A program made the position numbers and the translations under genes. Shown one piece after another: positions 26,425-34,425 of a stretch of 64,000 nucleotides of DNA. Location of the stretch: the NCBI RefSeq assembly GCF_021545335.1, contig NZ_CP089312.1:4340001-4404000 (forward strand). The letters run 5' to 3'. The notes under the pieces are model-generated. The model made no database searches, had not been told where the DNA came from, and saw only the letters and a program-made list of their open reading frames with translations. Source of the stretch: Streptomyces sp. GQFP (GTDB lineage Bacteria > Actinomycetota > Actinomycetes > Streptomycetales > Streptomycetaceae). Every line of letters begins with the position of its first letter. The stretch's first letter is position 1.

Positions 26425-28581
26425 TCACCGACGCCGCTTGCGCCCGCCCCGGCCCGTGGCACGCCCGCGCCCGCGGACACCACCGCGGCGAACGGCGGAC
26501 ATACGCCAGACCCGCGCCGCAAGGTTCCGGAGTTCCTCAAGCCCGGCCCGGTCCGGGTGCGCGGAGTCCAACGCGGCGGCGACCGCGTCCCTGACCTCGG
26601 ACCCCTGGGCACGCAGCGCCTCCTCGGCGCCGCCTGGGCCGCCGGCCAGCTCCACGAGCTGCAGCAGGCTCTCGGCCAGCACCAGCAGATGCTCGGCGTC
26701 GGTCATGTCCTCGGGGGACAACAGTTCACGGTGCGCCAGCGCGCTCAGCGCGAGCGGTGCCAGTACGGCGTCGCCGCGCAGCACACGCAGCAGCCGCTCG
26801 CCCTCACCGTCGGGCAACGCCGCCGCCGTCGCGTCGAGCATCGCCTGCGCACGCGTACGGAAAGCCGCACCCGCCATGGTCCGTACGGCGTCGGTCAGTT
26901 GCCGTAGTGCGGCATCCCGCTCCCCACGGGCCGAAATCCAACCGGCCAGCTCCGCGCGGGCGGTGTCCGGGTCGTAGTCCTCGGCCAGTACCCCCAGCAG
27001 GCCGGCCGCCGACGCCTGGACCAGCTCGCCGACCAGCGGTGCGTCCCGGCCGGCCGCCAGCAACCGCTGCCGTACGGCCCGGGTGCCCAGCTCGGTGACA
27101 CGGATGAGTTCGACGGGCCCGGCGGTCAGTTCCTCACGCAGGCGGCGGTCGCGCTCCCGCGCCGCCGCCGGATCCGCTGCCGTCCCCATGACGCCCAGCA
27201 ACTCCGCGAGTTCCTGCGGCATGCCCGCGGGCAGTTCAGGTCCGGAATCCTCGAGATCGGAGAGATCGGCCTCCAGGAACACCGGATCGGCCATCCCCTG
27301 CTCACGCTCGACCGCGCCCAGGTCCACCAGCACGTCCAGTACCGAGCGCAGGTCCCGGTCGGCGTGCTCGAACCACATCCGGTGCTGGAGGTCCGGGCCG
27401 GCGTCCAGTTGGAAGCGGGCCCGGTAGCCCAGGTGCACGGAGTCACGCAGCCGCGGCCAGGGCATCGGGTACGGCAGGCTGTAGAGCGTGTTCAGTACGT
27501 CCTCCAACATCTCGTCGTAGATGTCGAAGAGCATCGACTCGACATGCCAGCCGCTGCGCGCCCCGATCAGGGCCTGCCGCAGTTCGAAGAGAGCGTCGAA
27601 GGCGCGCGACCAGAGCTGGAGCGGGTCGGCCAGCACCGGCCGGGCCTTGGCCACCGCGTACAACCGGCCCTTGGCCACCCGGACCAGCCGCGCCTTCTTC
27701 GCCCACTCGACCAGCAGTCCCAGCCGCGGCAGGTCGTTCGAAGAGCGCACCCCCTCGGTCCTGTCGCCGGTGTCCAGCACGTCCACCAGCTCGCGGGCGT
27801 CGGCCATCCGCAGCCGCCCCGCGGCCGTCACCACCCGCCCCTCGCGCCCCACCCACTCCGCAAGCCCCCGCAACTGCGCCACAATCGTCGACGCCTCGGC
27901 CCGTCGTCGCAGTTCACCGTCCGAAGGCAGTACCACAGGCAGCTGCGGCTCGGCCCGGGCCCCGTCGGCCAACCCCCCGCCGTTCAGCCGTCGGTCCATG
28001 ATCGCGTCAAGGGCCCGCTGGTCGTAGGCGACGTCCCCGCGCTGAGCACGCTCCGCGAACCGCTGAAGCGCCGCCCCGTCCATGACGTCCACGCCCTGCT
28101 CGGCAGCGGTCACCGCCCAGAACTTCGCCAAGCCCCAGCGGGTACGGTCCGCCATCGCCGCCGGATACCGCTCCGCGGCGGCGTCCACCGCGCCGAGGGA
28201 GTCATCGAGCGCGGGGCCGCGTGGGTCCGCCAACCGCACGGCGTGCAGAAAACGCAGGAGAACGCGCAACGTACCCGGACCGTCGCCGCGTTCCTCTCCG
28301 GGAAGCTCGGTGACCTGCTGAGGCAGCCAGGACAGCAGCAGCTCCTCCACATGCCGTGGCTCCCACAACCCGAGCCGACCGTCGACGGTCGCCCGGTGCC
28401 GGTAGTCCAACGCCGCCTCCACCAGGAACCCGTCCACCGGCAGACCCTGCTCCCCGGCCCACCGGACCAACCGGTCGATCAACAGCCCGCATGCCGCCTC
28501 GAACTCCTCCTCGGCCCCGGCTTCGTACCGCATCCGCATGAAATCCGCCCCGCCTGTCCGCAGCTTTGCTCGCCTCGCCAC
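26425..28581 (-). CDS. Conserved hypothetical helical protein, 718 aa
   Basis: Predicted soluble and almost all helical, with many Ala/Leu/Arg heptad-like stretches, no signal peptide and no membrane segment. An internal Met at residue 15 (MRMRYEAG) is an alternative start. Segments such as LLLSWLPQQVTELPGEE near residue 85 and FWAVTAAEQGVDVMDGAAL near 155 look like a conserved actinobacterial family of unknown role; the last 20 residues are Gly/Arg-rich (RGRGRATGRGGRKRRR) and could bind nucleic acid. It heads a two-gene unit with the UPF0158 gene. No enzyme motif was recognised. Confidence 0.7.
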   Translation of the reverse strand: MARRAKLRTGGADFMRMRYEAGAEEEFEAACGLLIDRLVRWAGEQGLPVDGFLVEAALDYRHRATVDGRLGLWEPRHVEELLLSWLPQQVTELPGEERGDGPGTLRVLLRFLHAVRLADPRGPALDDSLGAVDAAAERYPAAMADRTRWGLAKFWAVTAAEQGVDVMDGAALQRFAERAQRGDVAYDQRALDAIMDRRLNGGGLADGARAEPQLPVVLPSDGELRRRAEASTIVAQLRGLAEWVGREGRVVTAAGRLRMADARELVDVLDTGDRTEGVRSSNDLPRLGLLVEWAKKARLVRVAKGRLYAVAKARPVLADPLQLWSRAFDALFELRQALIGARSGWHVESMLFDIYDEMLEDVLNTLYSLPYPMPWPRLRDSVHLGYRARFQLDAGPDLQHRMWFEHADRDLRSVLDVLVDLGAVEREQGMADPVFLEADLSDLEDSGPELPAGMPQELAELLGVMGTAADPAAARERDRRLREELTAGPVELIRVTELGTRAVRQRLLAAGRDAPLVGELVQASAAGLLGVLAEDYDPDTARAELAGWISARGERDAALRQLTDAVRTMAGAAFRTRAQAMLDATAAALPDGEGERLLRVLRGDAVLAPLALSALAHRELLSPEDMTDAEHLLVLAESLLQLVELAGGPGGAEEALRAQGSEVRDAVAAALDSAHPDRAGLEELRNLAARVWRMSAVRRGGVRGRGRATGRGGRKRRR

Positions 28582-28626
28582 GCTACCGCCGAACCGCAGG
28601 GCACCGCTCTCGGCCGAGGCTCAGCG

Positions 28627-28654
28627 GCATGCCGCATGCCGCATGCCGCATGCC
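28627..28654. repeat. Heptanucleotide GCATGCC tandem repeat, 4 copies
   Basis: Four exact copies of GCATGCC, about 45 bases upstream of the start of the 718-aa gene (read on the minus strand) and so in its probable promoter or leader. The remaining 220 bases up to 28871 show no gene I can support. Confidence 0.85.
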
Positions 28655-28871
28655 GCCGGCAGGTCCCGGTGGCTGCCCGCGCTCACCCTGACCGCCCGGC
28701 GACGGATCGCTCATCGTCGTACGGGCCCGCGACACAGGACCGCGTGAGAACGGCAGGCCGTCCCGGCCTGGTTGGATCGGCGCCGGTCCTGCGTGCTCCC
28801 CCTGTGCGGCAGCCTCGGCGAACTCCTCATGCGGGTCCGTCAGCCGGTGCGGCAAACCGGTCCTCCACGAG

Positions 28872-29879
28872 TCACTCTCCGTGGTAGAGGCGGGGCAGGT
28901 CGATCAGTTGAATCGTGGGGTCGTCCTTCGCAAGCTGATGCAGTTCATCGGTGAAGCCGGTGCCGCTGAAGCAGTACAGCCTCGTTGCCTCGGTAGCCGT
29001 GCCGCTCCTGGTCAGGAGCGAACGGATGTGCCGGAGGCGTTCCAAGTGTCCGGCTCCCATCACGTCACTCCATTTCGCTTCGCCGATGGCGAGCAGCACC
29101 TGGCGACCCTCATGGCTCTCGCCGTGAACGGCGACGTCGACCTCATGGCTGGTCCTGGCAGCGGGGTCGTTGATGGTTCCGCCGGCGACCCGCGTGACGT
29201 GTCCGCCATGAGTGTCGGGCGCGGCGTGCCGGCGGGCCCATTCCCGGCAGACCTGCTCGAAGTGCGGGTCGACGACTTTGCTGCGGAAGGTGGACTGCGC
29301 GCGGCGCCATACGTCGGGCGATCGCCCGGGGCGTTCCAGGTCGCCCCAGGCCGGGCGCATGACCGCATGGTAGAAGGTGACGAGCGGCTCGGCGATGCGG
29401 TAGGCGGAGCGGTTGCGGCGAAAGGCATCCGCTTCGTGGGTGATCATGCCGACGTCCTGGAGAACACTCAGCGGGTGGGCGAGGTCGGTGGACTTACGGC
29501 CCAGGTAGTCGGCGATGCCACCACGAGCGGCGTTGCCGGCGGCGATGGCCGCCAGTACCGAGTGGTACAGCGCGGTGTCGTGCAGTTCGGGCTCTTCGGC
29601 GAGAAGGTAGCGGGCCTCCCGGAAGAGCGGTCGCGCGGGGTTGAGCACGGCGCGGCTGACCCAGTCGTCGAAGTCGTCCGGCCCGGCAGGGGTGTCCCCC
29701 TGGGTGAACTCACGGCGGTAGGCGGGCGTGCCGCCGACGATGGCATTGGTCAGCAGCGCGGTGCGCAGGTCGTCGATCTGCCAGAACTCGGCCGCGAGCC
29801 GGAAGTCCAGGGTCGAGACCACGAGTTCGAGGCCGACTCGACCACGCAGCGGAGCATTGCCGGACAGCAGTCGGCCCAT
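28872..29879 (-). pseudogene. DUF234-type ATPase, N-terminal ATPase domain lost
   Basis: The 335 residues match only the C-terminal half of the archaeal-type ATPase/DUF234 family: a winged-helix-like part (GGIADYLGRKSTDLAHPLSVL, VGMITHEADAF, YRIAEPLVTFYHAVM) and a restriction-like nuclease fold (SHEVDVAVHGE, LLAIGEAKWSDVM). There is no Walker A or Walker B. Similarity to the family appears to begin a few codons upstream of the Met at 29879 and then stops abruptly at the MFS fragment. The nuclease-like residues E-x-D-V-A and GEAKW are present, so the remaining domain could fold if translated, but the gene is a fragment. Confidence 0.72.
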
Positions 29880-29891
29880 GAACGACAGTGC

Positions 29892-30806
29892 GAGCAGCTG
29901 ACCACGGCGCTCTCGGGCAACGAGGCGCGCGGGCAGGCCGCCGGACTGCTCGGGAAGCCGGTGGGCAGCGGCGCGTTCCTGCTGGCCCGCTGGTCACCGT
30001 TCCTGGTGGCGACCGCCGCGCACCTGCTGTCGCTGGCGGCCGTGCTGCTCATCAGGAAACCGTTCCAGGACGAACAGGCCCGGCCGGCCGAACGGCGCCG
30101 GATCGGCCCGGAGATAGCCGAAGGGCTGCGCTGGCTCTGGCGGCGCAGGTTCCTGCGGCGGATCACGCTGCTCGTCTCGGGCAGCAACGTGATCTTCCAG
30201 GCACTGGCGCTGCTGCCGGCCTTCGTCCTGTACGAGGACGGGTTCTCGCCCGCGGCCGTAGGGGTGATCGCCGCGATCGGCGGAGCCGGCGGAGCATGCG
30301 GCGCGCTCGCCGGGGGCTGGAGCACACGCAGGTTCGGGCTGCCGGTCCTGGTCTGCGCGGCCCTCGTCGCGTGGGCCGTGATGGTCCCCACGCTCGCCCT
30401 GACCCGCTCCCCGTGGGCGCTGGGCGCGCTGTCCGCCGCGATGAGCCTGGTCGGCGGCGCCCTCAACGTCGCGGGCGGCGTCTACCAGGTGCGGATCACC
30501 CCGGACGCCCTGCAGGGCCGGGTCAACAGCGTCCTCCAGCTGGCGGGATCGGGCGCCAACGCGGTGGGCGCCCTGGCCGGCGGACTGCTGCTCGACGCGC
30601 TGGGAGCGTCGGGTTCGGCGGGCCTGCTCGGGGCCGCGATGGGCGTCCTCGCGCTGACCGCGCTGGCCTCGAACCTTCCCCGGCAGTACCGGCTCGCCCA
30701 TCCGCCGGACGAGGCCGCCGAGGGCCGTACGAACGACAGAGCCATGAGATCCGGGCCGGTCACCCGCCCGACAACCACCACAGCACCCGAAGGAGACAAG
30801 GAATGA
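29892..30806 (+). pseudogene. MFS exporter, N-terminal part lost
   Basis: The frame from about 29892 reads EQLTTALSGNEARGQAAG and GKPVGSGAFLLAR, the middle of the first half of an MFS drug-exporter-like protein, and continues through about seven membrane segments (FLVATAAHLLSLAAVLL, LALLPAFVLYEDG, AAIGGAGGACGALAGGW, GALSAAMSLVGG, GANAVGALAGGLLLDALG) to a stop at 30804-30806. The first four or so segments are missing; upstream in this frame is only antisense of the DUF234 gene. Its stop overlaps the next ATG (ATGA), so it was the first gene of the peptide-type cluster. An in-frame GTG could start a residual fragment. Confidence 0.75.
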
Positions 30807-31744
30807 ACGCGTCCAACGGCTGGTCCCCCCTGGTCATCACCCCGCAGAGCGCGGGCGTCGAGGCATCGGCGGCGGGCCTGCTCAGGGTCGTGGGGGACAC
30901 CGCGGCCGTCAACGACCAGCTCGTCAAGGAGAAGGCGCTGATCTTCCGGGGCTTCGGCGTCACCGAGGCGGAGCTGGACCCGGTGATGGACGAACTGCTG
31001 CCCAACCGGCTCGCCTATGTGCACGGCAACTCGCCTCGCACCAAGGTCGGCAAGAACGTGTACACCTCCACGGAGTACCCGCAGGAGTTCACCATCTCGA
31101 TGCACAACGAGATGTCCTACGCCGCCGCCTGGCCGGCCCGCCTGCTGTTCTTCTGCCAGAAGGCCGCCGAGACGGGTGGCGCGACCCCGGTCACCGACTC
31201 CGCGCTCTGGCTCGAACTGCTCGACCCGGAGGTCCGCGAGGCCTTCAGGGACGGCGTCTGCTACCAGCAGAACCTGCACGACGGGTACGGCCTCGGCAAG
31301 AGCTGGCAGGACACCTTCGAGACGACGGACCGCGCCGAGGTGGAGGAGTTCCTTGACAGGACCGGCGCCCACTACGAGTGGAAGCCGGACGGCTCGCTGC
31401 GGGTGCGCCAGGTCCGCCCCGCCACCGCCGTCCACCCGGTGACCGGCGCGGAGGTGTGGTTCAACCAGTCCGACCAGTGGCACCCGGCCGGCCTCGGCGA
31501 CGACACCGCTGCCGCTCTCGCCCAGATCATGCCGGCCGACGAGCTGCCCCAGTCGGTGACCTTCGCCGACGGCTCGCCGATACCCGACAGCTACGTCATC
31601 CAGGTCCGGGACCGCGGTCTGGAGGCGGCCGTGAACTGCGACTGGAACACCGGTGACCTGATGCTCATCGACAACATGCTCGTCTCACACGGCCGGCGCC
31701 CCTTCACGGGCTCGCGCCGTGTCCTCGTGGCGATGTCCGACTGA
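30803..31744 (+). CDS. SyrP/TauD-like Fe(II)/2-oxoglutarate dioxygenase (1)
   Basis: The ATG at 30803 overlaps the MFS stop; AAGGAG lies 12-7 bases before. 313 aa. Residues about 50-130 contain KALIFRGFGV and the iron facial-triad start HNEMSY (His-x-Glu); the distal His is in MLVSHGRRPFTG near 300, followed by the Arg that binds the 2-oxoglutarate carboxylate (SRRVLVAM). The WFNQSDQWHP block is typical of the SyrP-like branch, which hydroxylates amino-acid residues, often beta-carbons, in peptide natural products. Neighbours (phosphopantetheinyl transferase, second dioxygenase, thioesterase) support a tailoring role. The exact substrate cannot be read. Confidence 0.85.
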   Translation: MNASNGWSPLVITPQSAGVEASAAGLLRVVGDTAAVNDQLVKEKALIFRGFGVTEAELDPVMDELLPNRLAYVHGNSPRTKVGKNVYTSTEYPQEFTISMHNEMSYAAAWPARLLFFCQKAAETGGATPVTDSALWLELLDPEVREAFRDGVCYQQNLHDGYGLGKSWQDTFETTDRAEVEEFLDRTGAHYEWKPDGSLRVRQVRPATAVHPVTGAEVWFNQSDQWHPAGLGDDTAAALAQIMPADELPQSVTFADGSPIPDSYVIQVRDRGLEAAVNCDWNTGDLMLIDNMLVSHGRRPFTGSRRVLVAMSD

Positions 31745-31750
31745 GACGCG

Positions 31751-32539
31751 ATGAGCGACAGCGAACGCGAGTACCGCACGCTGTGCGACAGCGGCGGCGT
31801 GGACCTCTGGCAGGGCGTGACCGTCGCCCCGCCGGGCCCCGCCGAACTGCGGCTGCTCTCCCCGGCCGAGCGCGGGGTGATGCTCCGCAGACCGCGCGCC
31901 GAGGGTGCCCGGTACGCGGCGGCGCACATCGCCGTACGACGGGTGCTGGCCCGCTATCTGGGGGTCCCGCCCGCCGGGATCCGCTTCGGCACCAGTCCCT
32001 GCCCCTCGTGCGCCGGCACCGACCACGGCCGCCCGGTCGTGGTCGGGCCGCCCGGCGCGCTCGACTTCAACCTCTCGCACTCGGGGCCGCACTGGGCTCT
32101 GGCGGTCACCAGCGCCGGGCAGGTCGGCGTCGACGTCGAGGACGGACGCTCCGGGAGCCCGGCGGACGCCGCCTCCCTGGTGCTGTCCGAGTCCGAAACG
32201 ACCTATCTGAACAGCCTGTCGGACGACGGCGCCCGGCACGCCGCGTTCCTCAGATGCTGGACCCGCAAGGAGGCGATGGTGAAAGCGATCGGCACCGGCA
32301 TCACGGCGGACCTCAAGGCCCTCGACGTCCACCCCGAACTGGACGGTCCCCTGATCGTCCCCGGCACGGAAGAGGCCGGCGGCGACTGGGTGGTGCGGGA
32401 CGTGCCCGGCGGCGGCGATCTGTTCGTGGCACTCGCCAGCCCTGCGGACAGCACCGGCCCCGTGGTGCTACGCGGCCCGGCCCCGGAACACGGGGCCGGC
32501 CACCTCTCCACGTCCCTACTCGTTCCCTTCCGCTCCTGA
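31751..32539 (+). CDS. Sfp-type 4'-phosphopantetheinyl transferase
   Basis: The start at 31751 is six bases after the dioxygenase stop; 262 aa, usual length for Sfp-type enzymes. Motifs in order: FNLSHSG near residue 98, GVDVED near 118 (Mg2+ ligands Asp and Glu), and FLRCWTRKEAMVKAIGTG near 165 (W-x-x-KEA-x-x-K). It would move phosphopantetheine from CoA to carrier domains of peptide or polyketide synthases. None of those synthases is in the window, so it either serves a distant cluster or is left over from a lost one. It sits in one transcription unit between the two dioxygenases. Confidence 0.92.
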   Translation: MSDSEREYRTLCDSGGVDLWQGVTVAPPGPAELRLLSPAERGVMLRRPRAEGARYAAAHIAVRRVLARYLGVPPAGIRFGTSPCPSCAGTDHGRPVVVGPPGALDFNLSHSGPHWALAVTSAGQVGVDVEDGRSGSPADAASLVLSESETTYLNSLSDDGARHAAFLRCWTRKEAMVKAIGTGITADLKALDVHPELDGPLIVPGTEEAGGDWVVRDVPGGGDLFVALASPADSTGPVVLRGPAPEHGAGHLSTSLLVPFRS

Positions 32540-32553
32540 AGGAGCCGACATCC

Positions 32554-33534
32554 ATGACCACTTCACCGATCACCGTCACGCATTCGCCCGTCGGAACCGA
32601 CCCGAGCGGCTACCTGCCGCGGGTCTACGAAGCGCCCGAGCCGGGCGTCGAGGTCGGCGGGTTCATCGCACGCCACCGCCCGGAGATCCGCGCCGCGCTC
32701 CTGGACCGCGGGGCCGTACTGCTCCGCGGCTTCCAGGTCGACGGCGTGGACGGTTTCAACGGCTCGGTGCACGCCCTGTCCGGGACGCCCCCGCTGACGT
32801 ACGCCGAACGCTCCTCGCCGCGCTCCACGATCAAGGGGCAGGTGTACACGTCGACCGACTATCCGGCGGACGAGGAGATCTTCCTGCACAACGAGAACTC
32901 CTACCAGGCCGTCTGGCCGCAGGCCCTGTACTTCTACTGCATCGAACCGGCCATCACCCAGGGGGCGACCCCGCTGGCCGACATCCGGAAGGTGTACCGG
33001 GCCATCGACCCGGACGTGCGCGAGGAGTTCACCCGGCGCCGCTGGCGGGTGGTGCGCAACTTCCACCAGGACTTCGGGGTCCCCTGGCAGCAGGCGTTCA
33101 ACACCGACGACCGGGCCGCGGTCACCGCGTACTGCGGGGACAAGGGTCTCGGCGTGGAGTGGACCGCGGGCGGGCTGCGCACCACCGCGGTCCGCGACGC
33201 CGTGCACACCCATCCCGTGACGGGTGCGACGGTGTGGTTCAACCACATCACGTTCTTCCACGTCAGCACCCTCGGCCCGGACGTCCGGGAAGGGCTGCAG
33301 GAGATCTTCGCCGACGAGGACCTGCCGACCAACTCGTACTACGGCGACGGCGCCCCGATCCCCGACGACGTGGTGGCACATCTGCGCCAGTGCTACCGGG
33401 AAGCGTCCACGCGCTTCGACTGGGAGCGGCACGACATCCTGGTCGTCGACAACATGCTGGCGGCACACGCCCGGGAGCCGTTCACCGGCCCCCGCAGGAT
33501 CGCGGTGGCGATGGCGGAACCGTCCGCCGGCTGA
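32554..33534 (+). CDS. SyrP/TauD-like Fe(II)/2-oxoglutarate dioxygenase (2)
   Basis: An AAGGAG at 32539-32544 supports the ATG at 32554; 326 aa. It has the same layout as the enzyme at 30803: AVLLRGFQV, the iron motif LHNENSYQ (His-x-Glu) near residue 110, WFNHITFFH, the distal His in MLAAHAREPFTGPRR and the Arg after it. The two enzymes share the fold but differ enough to act on different residues or steps. It ends the transcription unit; a long hairpin follows. Tailoring hydroxylation of a carrier-bound amino acid is the likeliest role. Confidence 0.85.
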   Translation: MTTSPITVTHSPVGTDPSGYLPRVYEAPEPGVEVGGFIARHRPEIRAALLDRGAVLLRGFQVDGVDGFNGSVHALSGTPPLTYAERSSPRSTIKGQVYTSTDYPADEEIFLHNENSYQAVWPQALYFYCIEPAITQGATPLADIRKVYRAIDPDVREEFTRRRWRVVRNFHQDFGVPWQQAFNTDDRAAVTAYCGDKGLGVEWTAGGLRTTAVRDAVHTHPVTGATVWFNHITFFHVSTLGPDVREGLQEIFADEDLPTNSYYGDGAPIPDDVVAHLRQCYREASTRFDWERHDILVVDNMLAAHAREPFTGPRRIAVAMAEPSAG

Positions 33535-33544
33535 CCGTACGTGT

Positions 33545-33584
33545 GGGCCGGCCGCCGTACCTTCCGGGGTGCGGCGGCCGGCCC
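33545..33584. terminator. Bidirectional hairpin between convergent genes
   Basis: A 13-bp stem (GGGCCGGCCGCCG paired with CGGCGGCCGGCCC) around a 14-base loop fills the 65-base gap between the second dioxygenase and the methyltransferase gene, so it can end both transcripts. Confidence 0.8.
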
Positions 33585-33599
33585 GTGCGCGCGTCCGGC

Positions 33600-34349
33600 T
33601 CAGTACCGGGTGCCCCTGCGCGAGACACCCCGGCAGACCGGCGCCTGCGCCCGCCCGTCAAACCCGTGTGCGAGCAGTTGGCCCAGGCGGGCCACCCCGT
33701 ACCCGCTCCGGTCGTACGGGACCGGGGCGGGCCCGGCCGGCGGCAGCGGTACGAGGGTGCGCGGGCGCCTGCAGTGGTAGACGAACGCGGGCGGCAGGGT
33801 GCCCCACACGGTGCGCCCCGCCACCACCTCCTCGAAGCCCGCCCCGAGCATGCGGCGCAGCCGCAGCGCCGGGGCGAGCCGCATCGAGTGCACATGGCCG
33901 AAGGCGATGAACACGCCCTCGGGGGCGAGGACCTGGCGCACCGCGTGGAGGGTCTCGTGCTGGGACGCACGCCGGAACACCGCCCACGGCCGGCCGCTGA
34001 TCACCACATCCGCCCCGCCGAGCCCGCGCTCGGCGAGGAGCGCGGGCAGTGCCGTGGGCAGGCCCATGTCCTCCGTGGCCACGTCCACGGAGGGGAAGCG
34101 ACCCCGCAGCCGGCCCGCGAGCCGCGGGTCGGCCGTCACCACCAGGTGCCGCCCGCGACCGCCGAGCAGCTCCTGGACGACGGCGGTGGTCGCTCCCGCT
34201 CCGGGGCCGATCTCGACCACGACGGGGTCGCCGGTCTCGGGGACGGGCGCGGCCACCGCCGCGGCGAGGCGGCGCGCGCCCGGTGCCGCGGCGCCGATGC
34301 GCGGGTGGGACCGGGCCGGTTCGTGGAGGATCGTTCCGGTTTCGCTCAT
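33600..34349 (-). CDS. PmtA-like SAM-dependent methyltransferase
   Basis: The ATG at 34349 has an AAGGACG-like site before it; 249 aa. Residues about 40-75 hold the SAM-binding motif VVVEIGPGAGATT; GGADVVISGRPWAVF (post-I motif) and LAPEGVFIAFGHVHS follow. The GRTVWGTLPPAFVYHCRR block near the end is the pattern of phospholipid N-methyltransferase/rRNA-adenine-dimethylase-like proteins. It could modify a lipid amine or an amino group of a product. It lies 76 bases downstream of the ABC permease on the same strand and probably belongs to that unit. Confidence 0.72.
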   Translation of the reverse strand: MSETGTILHEPARSHPRIGAAAPGARRLAAAVAAPVPETGDPVVVEIGPGAGATTAVVQELLGGRGRHLVVTADPRLAGRLRGRFPSVDVATEDMGLPTALPALLAERGLGGADVVISGRPWAVFRRASQHETLHAVRQVLAPEGVFIAFGHVHSMRLAPALRLRRMLGAGFEEVVAGRTVWGTLPPAFVYHCRRPRTLVPLPPAGPAPVPYDRSGYGVARLGQLLAHGFDGRAQAPVCRGVSRRGTRY

Positions 34350-34425
34350 CAACGTCCTTAGCGTCCTTGGCCTTCTCACGATCGGATGGTCGAAGCGGTC
34401 GGCGGCCCGTTTCCGGGTCCGCCGT

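Noticed and set aside
28881..30806. A single 641-residue plus-strand gene spanning the MFS region
   Set aside because: Its first 335 codons are exact antisense of the DUF234 fragment and have no MFS character; only the part after about 29892 is real.
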